DNA of 64,000 bases from Kibdelosporangium aridum (lineage in GTDB: Bacteria > Actinomycetota > Actinomycetes > Mycobacteriales > Pseudonocardiaceae): contig NZ_FWXV01000005.1 in NCBI RefSeq assembly GCF_900176515.1, positions 62,001 through 126,000 on the forward strand. Reading direction: 5' to 3'. The notes below the pieces were generated by a model. The model was not told the DNA's origin, made no database searches, and worked only from the letters and a program-made list of their open reading frames with translations. This document shows positions 24,300 through 32,718 of the stretch, piece by piece (position 1 is the first letter of the stretch; each line of letters starts with the position of its first letter). The position numbers and the translations under genes were made by a program.

Positions 24300-25162
24300 G
24301 ACTTCCTTTCGACTACCAGCGGGTCGACGTCGGTGAGGTGCGCATCAACTGTGCGGTCGGCGGTTCCGGGCCGCCAGTGCTGTTGATGCACGGATACCCG
24401 CAGACACACGTCATCTGGCACCACGTGGCGCCAATGCTGGCCAAGGACTTCACCGTGGTGCTGACCGATCTTCGCGGTTACGGCGACAGCTCGAAACCCA
24501 CGCCGAGTCCGTCCAATGTGGAGTACTCGAAGCGGGCGATGGCCGAGGATCAGCTGGGCGTCATGCGGCAGCTGGGGTTCGCGGAGTTCCGCGTCGCCGG
24601 GCACGACCGGGGTGGCCGAGTCGGGCACCGGCTCGCGCTCGACCATCCCGAAGCCGTGACAGCGTTGGCGGTGCTGGACATCGTGCCGACCAAGCACACC
24701 TTCGAGCACGCGGACAAGGACTTCGGCCTCGGCTATTTCCACTGGTTCTTCCTCGCCGCGGGCAACGGGATTCCCGAGCGCCTGATCGGGAAGGACCCTG
24801 AGTTCTGGATCAAGGCGCGGATGCGCAGCCGGCACGGCGGCGGTATCCCGTTCGACCCGGCCGCGATCGACGAATACGTGCGGTGTTTCTCCGATCCCGC
24901 GGCGATCAGCGCGTCTTGTGCCGACTACCGGGCTGCGGCGACGATCGATCTCGAACACGACGCTTCCGGTGGCACGCTGTCCATGCCGTTGCTCGCGTTG
25001 TGGGGCGAGCACAGCTTTGTCGGACGGACCTACGACGTGCTCGAGGTCTGGCGTTCGTATGCCGGCCAAGTCGCGGGTGCGGCGTTGCCCAGCGATCACT
25101 ACCTGCCGGAGGAAGCGCCGCAGGAAACCGCTGCGGCGCTGCGGAAGTTCTTCACTTCGTAG
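24296..25162 (+). CDS. alpha/beta hydrolase, haloacetate (fluoroacetate) dehalogenase type
   Basis: 288 residues. Nucleophile Asp104 lies in GHDRGGRVGHR, with Arg105 and Arg108 placed to hold a carboxylate. Asp128 (VLDIVP) and His268 (SDHYLP) complete the triad, and His149-Trp150 (FHWFFL) and Tyr211 (DYRAA) correspond to the halide pocket of fluoroacetate dehalogenase (His155, Trp156, Tyr219 in the Rhodopseudomonas enzyme). This set predicts hydrolysis of a haloacetate or similar short haloacid to glycolate. Epoxide hydrolase is less likely, since the residues around the nucleophile differ. GTG 24296 overlaps the dehydrogenase stop, so the two are coupled. The 3' end overlaps the convergent SnoaL-like gene by 11 bp. 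Confidence 0.82.
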   Translation: MRLPFDYQRVDVGEVRINCAVGGSGPPVLLMHGYPQTHVIWHHVAPMLAKDFTVVLTDLRGYGDSSKPTPSPSNVEYSKRAMAEDQLGVMRQLGFAEFRVAGHDRGGRVGHRLALDHPEAVTALAVLDIVPTKHTFEHADKDFGLGYFHWFFLAAGNGIPERLIGKDPEFWIKARMRSRHGGGIPFDPAAIDEYVRCFSDPAAISASCADYRAAATIDLEHDASGGTLSMPLLALWGEHSFVGRTYDVLEVWRSYAGQVAGAALPSDHYLPEEAPQETAAALRKFFTS

Positions 25163-25502
25163 CCCGTTCCGGCCGGTCGAGGATGCGCAGCCAGGTCCCG
25201 TCGGGTTGCCGACGCGCGACCTGGGTGCGTCCACCCGTGCCGTCCGCGGGGACGGTCGCGGTCAATGCGATGTCGCCGTTGATCAACGTCGGCAGCGGCT
25301 GCTCCACAGTGAACTGCGGACGCGCGGCGACGAGTTGCTTGAGCACCGCGCGGATCGCGTCACGGCCGATCGTCGGGTTGCCCGCGGGAAAGTCGAGGAC
25401 GGCGTCCTCGGCGTACAGCTGGGCCATGCTGTCGGCGTCGCCCGCGTTGGCGTATTCGACGAACAAGCGGGCCAGGTCTTCCGGGTGCGTTGCTTTCTTC
25501 AT
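25152..25502 (-). CDS. SnoaL-like / NTF2-fold protein
   Basis: 116 residues from ATG at 25502. DLARLFVEYANAGDADSMAQ, LYAEDAVLDFPAGNPTIGRD, AIRAVLKQLVAA and ITLTA-like strands form the cone-shaped NTF2/SnoaL fold. These proteins are small enzymes (isomerase, hydratase, cyclase) or ligand binders; no specific catalytic pair can be named here. The reading frame is open 12 codons further upstream, but MKKATHPED is the natural start. It is divergent from a LysR gene 71 bp away, which may regulate it. Confidence 0.75.
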   Translation of the reverse strand: MKKATHPEDLARLFVEYANAGDADSMAQLYAEDAVLDFPAGNPTIGRDAIRAVLKQLVAARPQFTVEQPLPTLINGDIALTATVPADGTGGRTQVARRQPDGTWLRILDRPERATK

Positions 25503-25572
25503 GACTCCAGCGTGCGCCGCCATCAGCCAGAAGTCCAAGAGCTAGATCGTCTGAGAGCTAGAATCGTCAGTT

Positions 25573-26439
25573 ATGGAACTCAGGCAGCTGGCGTACTTCG
25601 TCGCGGTGGTCGAGGAGGCGAATTTCACCAGGGCAGCGGAACGGATGCACGTGGCACAGCCCGGGATCAGCGCACAGATCCGTCAGCTGGAGAAGGAATT
25701 CGGCCATCAACTGCTCGACCGTTCCGGCCGCACGGTCCGGGTGACCGAGATGGGCGCCGCGGTCCTGCCGCACGCCAGAGCGGCACTGCGAGCCGTGGAA
25801 GGCGCGAAGCTGGCCGTTGACGAGCTGGCCGGGCTGGTCCGTGGCCATCTCGCCATCGGCATGGTCACCTCGCATCCGGTCGACATCCCGGTGCTGCTCG
25901 CCCAGTTCCACGACGACTTCCCGGCCGTGGAGATCACCCTGGCCGAGGCCAATTCCGGCAAGCTGGTCGACGATCTGCACGGCGGACGCCTCGACGTGGC
26001 GATCATCGGGCTCGCGACCGACCTGCCTGGTCTGGACCTGCACATGCTGTCGGACGAGCGGCTCGTGGCCGCGGTCGGCCTTGGCGATCCACTCGCGAAG
26101 GTCAAGCGGATGCCGATCAAGGACCTGCGTGGGCATCCGTTGATCTGCTTGCCGGACGGCACAGCGATCCGGGCGATCCTGGAAAACGCCTGCACCACAG
26201 CGGGTTTTCGGCCTCGCGTGGCGTTCGAGGCGGCAACGCCGTCCGTGCTGGCCGATCTCGCCGCGAGGGGACTGGGCATCGCGATCTTGCCGGAGTCCCT
26301 TGTGCGCAACCGGGCTGACTTGCATCCGATCACCGTGACCGGCGCCGAGCTGCGGGGACGGCTGGCGTGGGGATGGCGCGCGAGCGGTCCGCGGAGCCCG
26401 GCCGCGCGGGCCTTCATCGCAACCTTGCGTAACTCGTGA
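25573..26439 (+). CDS. LysR-family transcriptional regulator
   Basis: 288 residues. Winged helix MELRQLAYFVAVVEEANFTR, AERMHVAQPGISAQIRQLEK, then an effector domain with LAIGMVTSHPVDIPVLLAQF and MLSDERLVAAVG. It is divergent from the SnoaL-like gene, the arrangement usual for LysR proteins and their targets. It ends with ASGPRSPAARAFIATLRNS immediately before the operator-like palindrome of the GH16 gene. Effector unknown. Confidence 0.88.
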   Translation: MELRQLAYFVAVVEEANFTRAAERMHVAQPGISAQIRQLEKEFGHQLLDRSGRTVRVTEMGAAVLPHARAALRAVEGAKLAVDELAGLVRGHLAIGMVTSHPVDIPVLLAQFHDDFPAVEITLAEANSGKLVDDLHGGRLDVAIIGLATDLPGLDLHMLSDERLVAAVGLGDPLAKVKRMPIKDLRGHPLICLPDGTAIRAILENACTTAGFRPRVAFEAATPSVLADLAARGLGIAILPESLVRNRADLHPITVTGAELRGRLAWGWRASGPRSPAARAFIATLRNS

Positions 26440-26479
26440 GAGCGCTCCCCTTGCCCTGAGTGGTCTGGACCGCCATACT
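26438..26479 (+). promoter_or_regulatory. operator-like palindrome plus candidate promoter of the GH16 gene
   Basis: GAGAGCGCTCCC (26438-26449) is followed directly by TTGCCC (26451-26456), a 17-bp spacer and CATACT (26474-26479). The palindrome core GAGAGCGCTC is repeated before the beta-helix gene (32422-32433) and resembles actinomycete LacI/CebR sites. A repressor there would abut the -35 region. Confidence 0.55.
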
Positions 26480-26595
26480 TTGTTGGCTGCCACAACAAAT
26501 CGTGTCCTGGACGCGATCCCTGCGCTTTCGTTGTGACCTCGGGGTTTTTCGCGTGCCAGTGCGCCGCCGGGAAGTCCAGAAGAGAGGTGACAACG

Positions 26596-27444
26596 ATGTC
26601 CAAACCCTTCTCCCGCCCCTTGTCGAGGCTGTCACGCGTTGTGGTCATCGCCGCGATGGCCGTGGTGTGCGGGCCGGTTGTCCTTGTGCAATCGGCCGGT
26701 GCCGACGTCGGCATCGCGGCGACGACGTTCTCCGACGAGTTCAACGGTGCGGCAGGCAGTGCTGTCGACACTCGCAAGTGGAATCTCGAAGTCGGCGACA
26801 ACGTCAACAACCACGAGCGGCAGTACTACACCAACCGCACGGCCAACGCTTCGATGAACGGCCAGGGCCAGCTGGTGATCACCGCCCGCAAGGAGAACCC
26901 AGGCAACTACAACTGCTGGTACGGCCGGTGCACGCACACATCGGCCCGGCTGAACACGTCCGGCAAGTTCAGCCAGACGTACGGCACCTTCGAAGCAAGG
27001 ATCAAGATGTCGCACGGCCAAGGCATGTGGCCGGCGTTCTGGTTGCTGGGCAACGACATCGGCCAGGTCGGCTGGCCGGCGTGCGGCGAGATCGACGTCA
27101 TGGAGAACATCGGCCGTGAGCCCAACACGGTGCACGGCACGATCCACGGCCCCGGCTACTCGGGCTCCGGTGGGATCGGCGCGGCCTTCAACGGCCCGCG
27201 CTTCGCCGACGGCTTCCACACCTTCCGCCTGGAATGGTCGCCGAACCTGCTGGTGTGGAAGGTGGACGGACGCGAGTTCCAGCGCCGCACCCCGGCCGAC
27301 CTCGGCGGACGGCAGTGGGTCTTCAACAAGCCGCACTTCGTCATCCTGAACCTGGCGGTCGGCGGCTACTGGCCGGGCGATCCCGACAACAGCACGCCTT
27401 TCCCGAACACCCTCACAGTGGATTACGTGCGAGTGACCAACTAG
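26596..27444 (+). CDS. secreted GH16 endo-beta-1,3-glucanase (laminarinase-like)
   Basis: 282 residues. Signal peptide of about 36 residues (two Arg/Ser-rich turns, then VVVIAAMAVVCGPVVLVQSA, GA before the cut). The mature protein is a single GH16 jelly roll: FSDEFNGAAG, NNHERQYYTNRTANASMNGQ, GMWPAFWLLG, the catalytic GEIDVMENIG (nucleophile Glu165, helper Asp167, acid/base Glu170), HTFRLEWSPN and FVILNLAVGGYWPG. The ExDxxE spacing and the extra Met mark the laminarinase/lichenase beta-bulge subgroup. A Cys pair (NCWYGRC) may form a disulfide. ATG at 26596 follows AGAGGTGA. It would cut beta-1,3-glucans outside the cell. Confidence 0.92.
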   Translation: MSKPFSRPLSRLSRVVVIAAMAVVCGPVVLVQSAGADVGIAATTFSDEFNGAAGSAVDTRKWNLEVGDNVNNHERQYYTNRTANASMNGQGQLVITARKENPGNYNCWYGRCTHTSARLNTSGKFSQTYGTFEARIKMSHGQGMWPAFWLLGNDIGQVGWPACGEIDVMENIGREPNTVHGTIHGPGYSGSGGIGAAFNGPRFADGFHTFRLEWSPNLLVWKVDGREFQRRTPADLGGRQWVFNKPHFVILNLAVGGYWPGDPDNSTPFPNTLTVDYVRVTN

Positions 27445-27463
27445 CAGCCGGTTCACTCGCCGG

Positions 27464-27503
27464 GTGTGTCCTCGGCTTGGCAACGGGGCAGCCGAGGGCA
27501 CAC
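27464..27503. terminator. stem-loop after GH16 gene
   Basis: GTGTGT-CCTCGGCT (27464-27477) pairs with AGCCGAGG-GCACAC (27490-27503) around a 12-base loop, 20 bp after the GH16 stop. No T run; a likely transcript end, since the next gene is convergent. Confidence 0.5.
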
Positions 27504-27520
27504 TCCACGGGCAGGAATGC

Positions 27521-27620
27521 GCGCGTGTCCACCTTTCCGACACCCCGTGTCCACCTTTCCAACACCATGAAATTCCCTCGCCAGTGGACATTTCACCGTG
27601 CCGGAATGGTGGACACGCGT
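27521..27620. repeat. dispersed palindromic element, copy 1
   Basis: Left part: CGTGTCCACCTTTCC-xx-CACC occurs twice in tandem, then ATGAAATT. Right part: ATTTCACCGTGCCGGAATGG then TGGACACGCG. The two halves are imperfect inverted repeats about 30 bp long. The same right arm is present unchanged at 50138-50167. It lies between the convergent GH16 and M64 genes. Confidence 0.75.
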
Positions 27621-27627
27621 TGGGCGG

Positions 27628-29448
27628 CTATGGCCGATTCAGCGTCACGATGAACTTGCCTGCCGAGCTGACGTTCCCTGCCGGGTCGACGGCGCGGTAT
27701 TCGATGGTGTGGCGGCCGTATCCCGGCGGCACGTTGTCCCAAGGGGACAGTCGAGGTTCGCCGAGCTTGCCGTACACCAGGTTGTCGATGTTCGTGCCCT
27801 CCGCGGTGAACAGGAAGGGCGCGTTGGCGTCGGTCGGCCAGCCGAAGTAGTTGTACCACCCGTCGCCGTTGACGCGGAACTCCGTGATCCCGGTACCGGG
27901 TGTGTCATCGCTGGACGTCAGCTTCATCGTGAACGGTCCATTGAAGACGTACTCCGGTGGCTGGCCGGGCCGAGTGACCGCGCTGACCGGTTTGGACAGT
28001 TCGAACTTGGCGACCGGGTCGGTGGCGTCGACTTTCCACGTCAACATCTTGCCGGGAATCGACGCGGTCAGCGTGTGCGATCCCTTGAGAGGCAGGCGCT
28101 TCAGGTCGAAGTCGCGGTCGTTGCCCGCAGTGGGCACCGGACGGCCGTCGATCGCCCACGACACGGCAGTCGGCCGGGATGTCTCGACAAACACGACATC
28201 CTCGCCGCCGACCGGTCGATCAGCGGGAGTCGACGATGTGAAGCCGAGGGGAGTGGTGTCCGGCGGGGTTTTGATCGACGTGTCCACAGTCCACGTGCGG
28301 GTCTTGCTCATCGCGCTGCGAATGGCCGGATCGCGCACGAACGGCGTCGGATCGACCACGGTGGCGGTAAGCGTGTGTATGCCAGGGCTCATCCGCACGC
28401 GCCGGAGATCGACACTACGACTCCCGTTGGTCGGCAAGTCGCGATTGTCCAGGCGCCACGTCACGTTCAGTGCGTGCCCAGCCGGGTGCAGGGTCTCCAC
28501 CCAGACCACGCGGTCGGCGCCGATCGGTGCCGTGTTCGGGGTGCCGCCCTGCAGGATCGACGTCTTGCCGGAGATCCGCTGGGTCATCCGCTCCCGGCTG
28601 ATCTGGTCGAAGTAGTACCCGAGCGACTTCATCATCGAGTGCTTGCTCGGCCGCCAGACACCGGTCCCGCTGTACAGCCCGCCTTCGAACCGGTCGATGA
28701 TGCCGCCGGACTCACTCGGCTCGCCCAGCCACCGCCACCATTTCGCTCGCTGCGAGCGCATCTGCTGTGGCGTCAACAGCGAATGGTGGATCGACGACGG
28801 TTCGGCGCCGGTGTACTGGTCACCGCGCACACCTCGGGAGTAGTAGTCGTACTCGTCGTCGAGGCCACCGAGCGAATGACCGAGTTCGTGCGGCGTGATC
28901 AGCGCGGAGAGCGCGTTCCCGCCCGATGCGGTGGCGTACGTACCGCCGGCACCGCCATAAGTATTGCTGTTACCGATCGCGAGAAGCTGGCGGTTGTTCG
29001 CGTTCGTACCAGCGACCAGATCGGCGTACTGGGTCAACGCCGAGTTGTTCACAGTTAACAGACGCTGCACGCTTGCCGAGTTGCAGCCGCCCCAGAAACC
29101 CATGCCCAGAGGCGTGTTACGGCGCGGCGAAGTCAGATCGGGGTCGCAGCTCACGCCCGACTCGGTGGACGGCACCTCCACCGAGTACACGTTGAGATAA
29201 CTGCGATATGTCTTGAACGGCTCGAGGGTGAGCAACACGTTCACGTGCCGGTCCACGTGTTCCCGGAACTTCGGCATCTCCGCGGCGGTGTACCCGTCGC
29301 CGACGATCACGATGTTGAAGCGTTTCGCGGGGTCGCCGGTGATCCGGACCGGGACGACGGTCGCGGCTTCGGCATTCGCCGGAGCCGGTAGCGCCACCAG
29401 GAACGGGATCACGGCGACGCCGGCTGTCACGAGGGCACGTCTCCACAT
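27628..29448 (-). CDS. secreted M64-family metallopeptidase with Ig-like C-terminal domains
   Basis: 606 residues. Signal peptide MWRRALVTAGVAVIPFLVAL, ending PAPANA (cut about residue 26). The peptidase domain (about 35-310) starts with FNIVIVGDGYTAAEMPKF and holds the zinc motif HELGHSLGGLDDEYD, the HExxH with the following Asp/Glu typical of IgA-peptidase M64. The C-terminal half (about 315-606) contains repeated beta-sandwich segments (VVWVETLHPAGHALNVTWRL, VVFVETSRPTAVSWAIDG and a final HTIEYRAVDPAGNVSSAGKF). It would degrade proteins outside the cell. ATG at 29448 is chosen for the signal peptide; the open frame upstream is not coding. The 3' end touches the palindromic element. Confidence 0.87.
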   Translation of the reverse strand: MWRRALVTAGVAVIPFLVALPAPANAEAATVVPVRITGDPAKRFNIVIVGDGYTAAEMPKFREHVDRHVNVLLTLEPFKTYRSYLNVYSVEVPSTESGVSCDPDLTSPRRNTPLGMGFWGGCNSASVQRLLTVNNSALTQYADLVAGTNANNRQLLAIGNSNTYGGAGGTYATASGGNALSALITPHELGHSLGGLDDEYDYYSRGVRGDQYTGAEPSSIHHSLLTPQQMRSQRAKWWRWLGEPSESGGIIDRFEGGLYSGTGVWRPSKHSMMKSLGYYFDQISRERMTQRISGKTSILQGGTPNTAPIGADRVVWVETLHPAGHALNVTWRLDNRDLPTNGSRSVDLRRVRMSPGIHTLTATVVDPTPFVRDPAIRSAMSKTRTWTVDTSIKTPPDTTPLGFTSSTPADRPVGGEDVVFVETSRPTAVSWAIDGRPVPTAGNDRDFDLKRLPLKGSHTLTASIPGKMLTWKVDATDPVAKFELSKPVSAVTRPGQPPEYVFNGPFTMKLTSSDDTPGTGITEFRVNGDGWYNYFGWPTDANAPFLFTAEGTNIDNLVYGKLGEPRLSPWDNVPPGYGRHTIEYRAVDPAGNVSSAGKFIVTLNRP

Positions 29449-29550
29449 GTGCCCGCACGTTATGCAGGGCCTCTCGCCCTTGTGCAGAGCCGAAAGTAGC
29501 GACTTTCCCAACTCGGCCTGCCCCGCGTTTTCGCAGGTTATGCTCGTGCG

Positions 29551-30159
29551 GTGGCGCGTGTCCCTGCAGAACAACGTCGCCGGCAATTGCTCCAAGCCGC
29601 TTTGCGGGTGGTCGCCACGGAGGGTGTGGCTGCCGCGAGCACGCGCCGGATAGCAGGCGAGGCCAACCTGCCTCCCGCGGTCGTGCACTACTGCTTCCGC
29701 TCGGTCGAAGACCTGCTGGACGCCTTGACGGCGCTGGTCTTCGGCGAGATGGCCGAAGTCGCGGCGGTGGCCTTGCGGGCGCGTGGCGGCGTCGAGTCTT
29801 CGATCAAGGCCGCGCTGCACCGGCTTTGGGCGCCGTACCGGACGGATCCCGCGCGCTACAAGGCACTGTTCGACCTGATCCCGTATGCCCTGCGGCGCCC
29901 GTCGGCGACGGTGGTCATCCGGGAGTACGAGGACAAGATCTGCGGCCTGGCCGAAAGATTCCTGATCGATGTGGCCGAACGCAACAACAAGACATGGCAG
30001 GACCCGGCCGACGTGATCGGCCGGGTCCTCATTTCCACTGTGGACGGTGTGGTGCTCGCGTGGCTGATCGACCGGGACGATGGCAAGACCGAGGCCGCAC
30101 TGGACTGGCTGGCGGCATCGATCGCCTCAGGTGTTACGGATAGCTCGGGACATAGCTGA
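29551..30159 (+). CDS. TetR-family transcriptional regulator
   Basis: 202 residues from GTG at 29551. N-terminal HTH: RRRQLLQAALRVVATEGVAA, ASTRRIAGEANLPPAVVHYC, FRSVEDLLDALTAL; the rest is a helical ligand domain with no assignable effector. It is divergent from the M64 gene (102 bp between starts) and convergent with the beta-helix gene, with which it overlaps by 26 bp. It probably represses itself and possibly the M64 gene; no clear palindrome was found in the gap. Confidence 0.88.
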   Translation: MARVPAEQRRRQLLQAALRVVATEGVAAASTRRIAGEANLPPAVVHYCFRSVEDLLDALTALVFGEMAEVAAVALRARGGVESSIKAALHRLWAPYRTDPARYKALFDLIPYALRRPSATVVIREYEDKICGLAERFLIDVAERNNKTWQDPADVIGRVLISTVDGVVLAWLIDRDDGKTEAALDWLAASIASGVTDSSGHS

Positions 30160-32347
30160 CTTGGTTTGCCGTGTTGGCCACCGCGCCAGTGTCGTTGATG
30201 ACCCGGTTGATCGTGCCGACGCCACCGAGCGAAACCGAGACAAGGCCGTGGAACCGCACGCCCGGCGTGTTCGGCACTTCGAACGATCGGCTCGCCACAA
30301 CACCCGGATTGATGTTGAAGAAGCAGTAACTTCCCACGCCCCAAGCCTCGTGCGTGGTCACCGAGTTGGCGACCTTGTACGCGGCCCATCCTTGCGTCCC
30401 ACCACCGGGTGATCCCCATTGGGCGTTCGACGCTGGGTCGTAAGGCATTTCGTTCTGGAAGAAGTACGTGCGCCCGCCGTTGCCGTTCCAGATCACCTGG
30501 TACTGCTGGTAGTGCTCGACGAACAAGCCGTACATCGTGACGTTGTTGCCGTTCACGATCAAACCGTTCGCGGCGGTGTTCTGGTCCCACCCGATGCCGT
30601 CGCCGTGATCACCACGCCAGAGCCATAGGTGGTCGCCGATCACGTTGTGGCTGTTGATCCGCAGGCTCGTCGAGGCCTTGCCGACACCAGGGCCGCCGAT
30701 GCGGAAGAACACGTCGTGCAGCGAGGTGGGGTTGGCGCTGTGGTTGGCGTTCGACCCGGCCGGGCCGACCTCCATCAGCACCGGCGAGTTCGCCGGGCCC
30801 GCGTCGATCAGCAGACCGGCGACCTTGACACCGTCCACATCGGCCACCGTGATGGCGGGCAAACCAGTCCGTGGCGACAAAGTAGCCAGACCAAGACCGA
30901 GGATGACGGTGTCCGGCCGGGTGACTCGGATCGTGTCGGTCAGGTTGTACACGCCCGGCGTGAACAGCAGGTGCTTGCCTTGCGCCAGAGCCGCGTTGAT
31001 CGTGGCGACCGGGGAAGTCGGGTGCACGACGTAGAACTGGCTCAGTGAGATCGATGTACCGGCCGGGTTCCCGCTGCCCCACGACGTGCCGCGGGCATTC
31101 TGCCGCAACGCGGGAACGAATACGTTGTAGTTGCCCGCGGCGTCGAAGTAGAGGAAGGGCTTCTCGCGGATCACCGGCGTGTTCGACACGACGGTGTGCG
31201 ACGGGTTGGGGAAGTTCTGTGGCGGCGACCCGTTCGCGCCCACGAACACCATGTTCCACACCGACCCGGACCAGCCGCCGTTGAGATCCGAGTTACGGGT
31301 CAGGAACTGTTGCTGCGAGCCGGATTCCACCAGCCCGTCGATCCGTGAGTCAGCGAACAGGCCGCCGCTGGCCCAGCCGATGTAGCCATCCCACAGCTGG
31401 ACCTGGCCGCGCAGGTGCATCCGCCGGTATGGGGCGGCCTGCGCGACAGCCCACCGCTCGATCTGACCGGCGGGCAGCGTGACCGACAGGTTCTCGGCGG
31501 CACGCCAGAAGTTCTGCGTCGCGTTGCCCTTGTAGTTCGGGTCTTCGCCCTGCTGCAGCCAGTCGGCCTCGACCCGGACATGCCCGTTGATGTTGACCTG
31601 GTCCGGCAGCAGCCCGAGCCCGGCGACCTGCGTGTAGAACCGCAGATTCACGTCGGCGTTGTAGGTGCCGGGCTTGAACAGAACGGCGTAGCGCTGCGAT
31701 CCGAACTGGTTGGTGTGCATCTGGGTCGAGATGGCGTTGAGCCGGCTCTGAATCTCACTCTGCGGAGTGGACGGGCTGTAGACGAACGTATTGGGCCCGA
31801 GGTTCGGGTTGCGCGGATCCGTTGGCGGAACAGTGGGATCGGTTGAACCGTCGTCGACGTTGACGGTCATTTCCCACAACGAATGCCCCCATCCGGTCGC
31901 GCGGGCCGTCCCGTTGATCCTGACATAACGGGCGGTGCCGACAACATCGATTGACTGGTTCCCGCCAGTGCTCGTGGTCGTCGAATAGGCGTTGGTCCAC
32001 GAGGTGCCGTTGGCGGAGAGCTGGATCTGGAACGCACTGGAATAAGCGGCTTCCCAGTTCAACCCGACCCGGCAGACGGCCTGTGCCGACCCGAGGTCGA
32101 CCTGGACCCATTGCGGGTCACTGAAAGCGCTGGACCACCGGGTGCCGGAGTTGCCGTCGACGGCCGCACTCGCAGGCGTACCAGCGTTTTCGGTGGAAGA
32201 GGCGGTGGCCGGCCGGTTGAGCGCGACGTTGGTCGTGCCGCAGGCGGCCGAAGCCTGGTTGGCGGTGATGATCAGGGTGAACGTACTGAGCAAGGTGACT
32301 GTCGCTGCCGTCAAGGCGGTTAAGCGACCAGGCCGGGACGACTTCAT
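30134..32347 (-). CDS. large secreted discoidin (F5/8C) plus right-handed beta-helix protein, probable polysaccharide hydrolase
   Basis: 737 residues. Signal peptide to about residue 34 (ITANQASA before ACGTT). Residues about 36-165 form an F5/8 type C (CBM32-like) domain: NVALNRPATASSTENAGTPA, WVQVDLGSAQAVCRVGLNWE, ARYVRINGTARATGWGHSLW. After a Pro/Thr linker, a 550-residue repetitive beta-strand domain follows, with NPNLGPNTFVYSPSTPQSEI, RYAVLFKPGTYNADVNLRFY and the Asp-rich DHLWLWRGDHGDGIGWDQNT. Similar actinomycete proteins are annotated as F5/8-domain proteins or GH87-like alpha-1,3-glucanases; I favour a polysaccharide-degrading beta-helix but cannot fix the family or catalytic acids. 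Two palindromes upstream suggest LacI-type control. Confidence 0.7.
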   Translation of the reverse strand: MKSSRPGRLTALTAATVTLLSTFTLIITANQASAACGTTNVALNRPATASSTENAGTPASAAVDGNSGTRWSSAFSDPQWVQVDLGSAQAVCRVGLNWEAAYSSAFQIQLSANGTSWTNAYSTTTSTGGNQSIDVVGTARYVRINGTARATGWGHSLWEMTVNVDDGSTDPTVPPTDPRNPNLGPNTFVYSPSTPQSEIQSRLNAISTQMHTNQFGSQRYAVLFKPGTYNADVNLRFYTQVAGLGLLPDQVNINGHVRVEADWLQQGEDPNYKGNATQNFWRAAENLSVTLPAGQIERWAVAQAAPYRRMHLRGQVQLWDGYIGWASGGLFADSRIDGLVESGSQQQFLTRNSDLNGGWSGSVWNMVFVGANGSPPQNFPNPSHTVVSNTPVIREKPFLYFDAAGNYNVFVPALRQNARGTSWGSGNPAGTSISLSQFYVVHPTSPVATINAALAQGKHLLFTPGVYNLTDTIRVTRPDTVILGLGLATLSPRTGLPAITVADVDGVKVAGLLIDAGPANSPVLMEVGPAGSNANHSANPTSLHDVFFRIGGPGVGKASTSLRINSHNVIGDHLWLWRGDHGDGIGWDQNTAANGLIVNGNNVTMYGLFVEHYQQYQVIWNGNGGRTYFFQNEMPYDPASNAQWGSPGGGTQGWAAYKVANSVTTHEAWGVGSYCFFNINPGVVASRSFEVPNTPGVRFHGLVSVSLGGVGTINRVINDTGAVANTANQVSYVPSYP

Positions 32348-32718
32348 CTGCCTGCCTCTCGTCGTCGGGGAGCAGGTCTCGCAGGGGAGTTCGTGCAGGG
32401 CTAGCAGGGTTGATCGATACAGAGAGCGCTCTCCCGATACCGGTTCCGGAACCGGTTACGGGAATGATTGGAGTTAACAACGCGGATATCCGGCCGTCAA
32501 GAGGTCGTCCCTCATCCGGTCGTCCCGTCAGGGGTTACGGTCGGTGGCGTGCCCTAGACAGCGCGGGTGCCCGCCTGGGATCGAGGTTCGACTGTCCACA
32601 GTGGTCTGTAACCCTGTGTCGGATTGTCGTTTTATGACAAGGTGCTGACAGATTTCTGGCACGTTTTCCGCGTTTGTGTGTTCTGGCTTTGCAAGGCTCG
32701 GCGGAAGGTGGTGGCACA
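32348..32718. other. 371-bp divergent intergenic region
   Basis: No gene is evident. It carries the promoter and operators of the beta-helix gene (left part, minus strand) and, on the right, the AT-richer leader of the hypothetical gene at 32719, whose composition (for example TTGTCGTTTTATGACA) differs from most of the window. Confidence 0.6.
32422..32456. promoter_or_regulatory. paired LacI-type operators upstream of the beta-helix gene
   Basis: GAGAGCGCTCTC (32422-32433) and ACCGGTTCCGGAACCGGT (32439-32456) are perfect palindromes with a central CG or GC, 75-109 bp before the start codon. The first shares GAGAGCGCTC with the GH16 upstream site. The LacI gene at 33864-34856 is the nearest candidate regulator. 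Confidence 0.6.
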
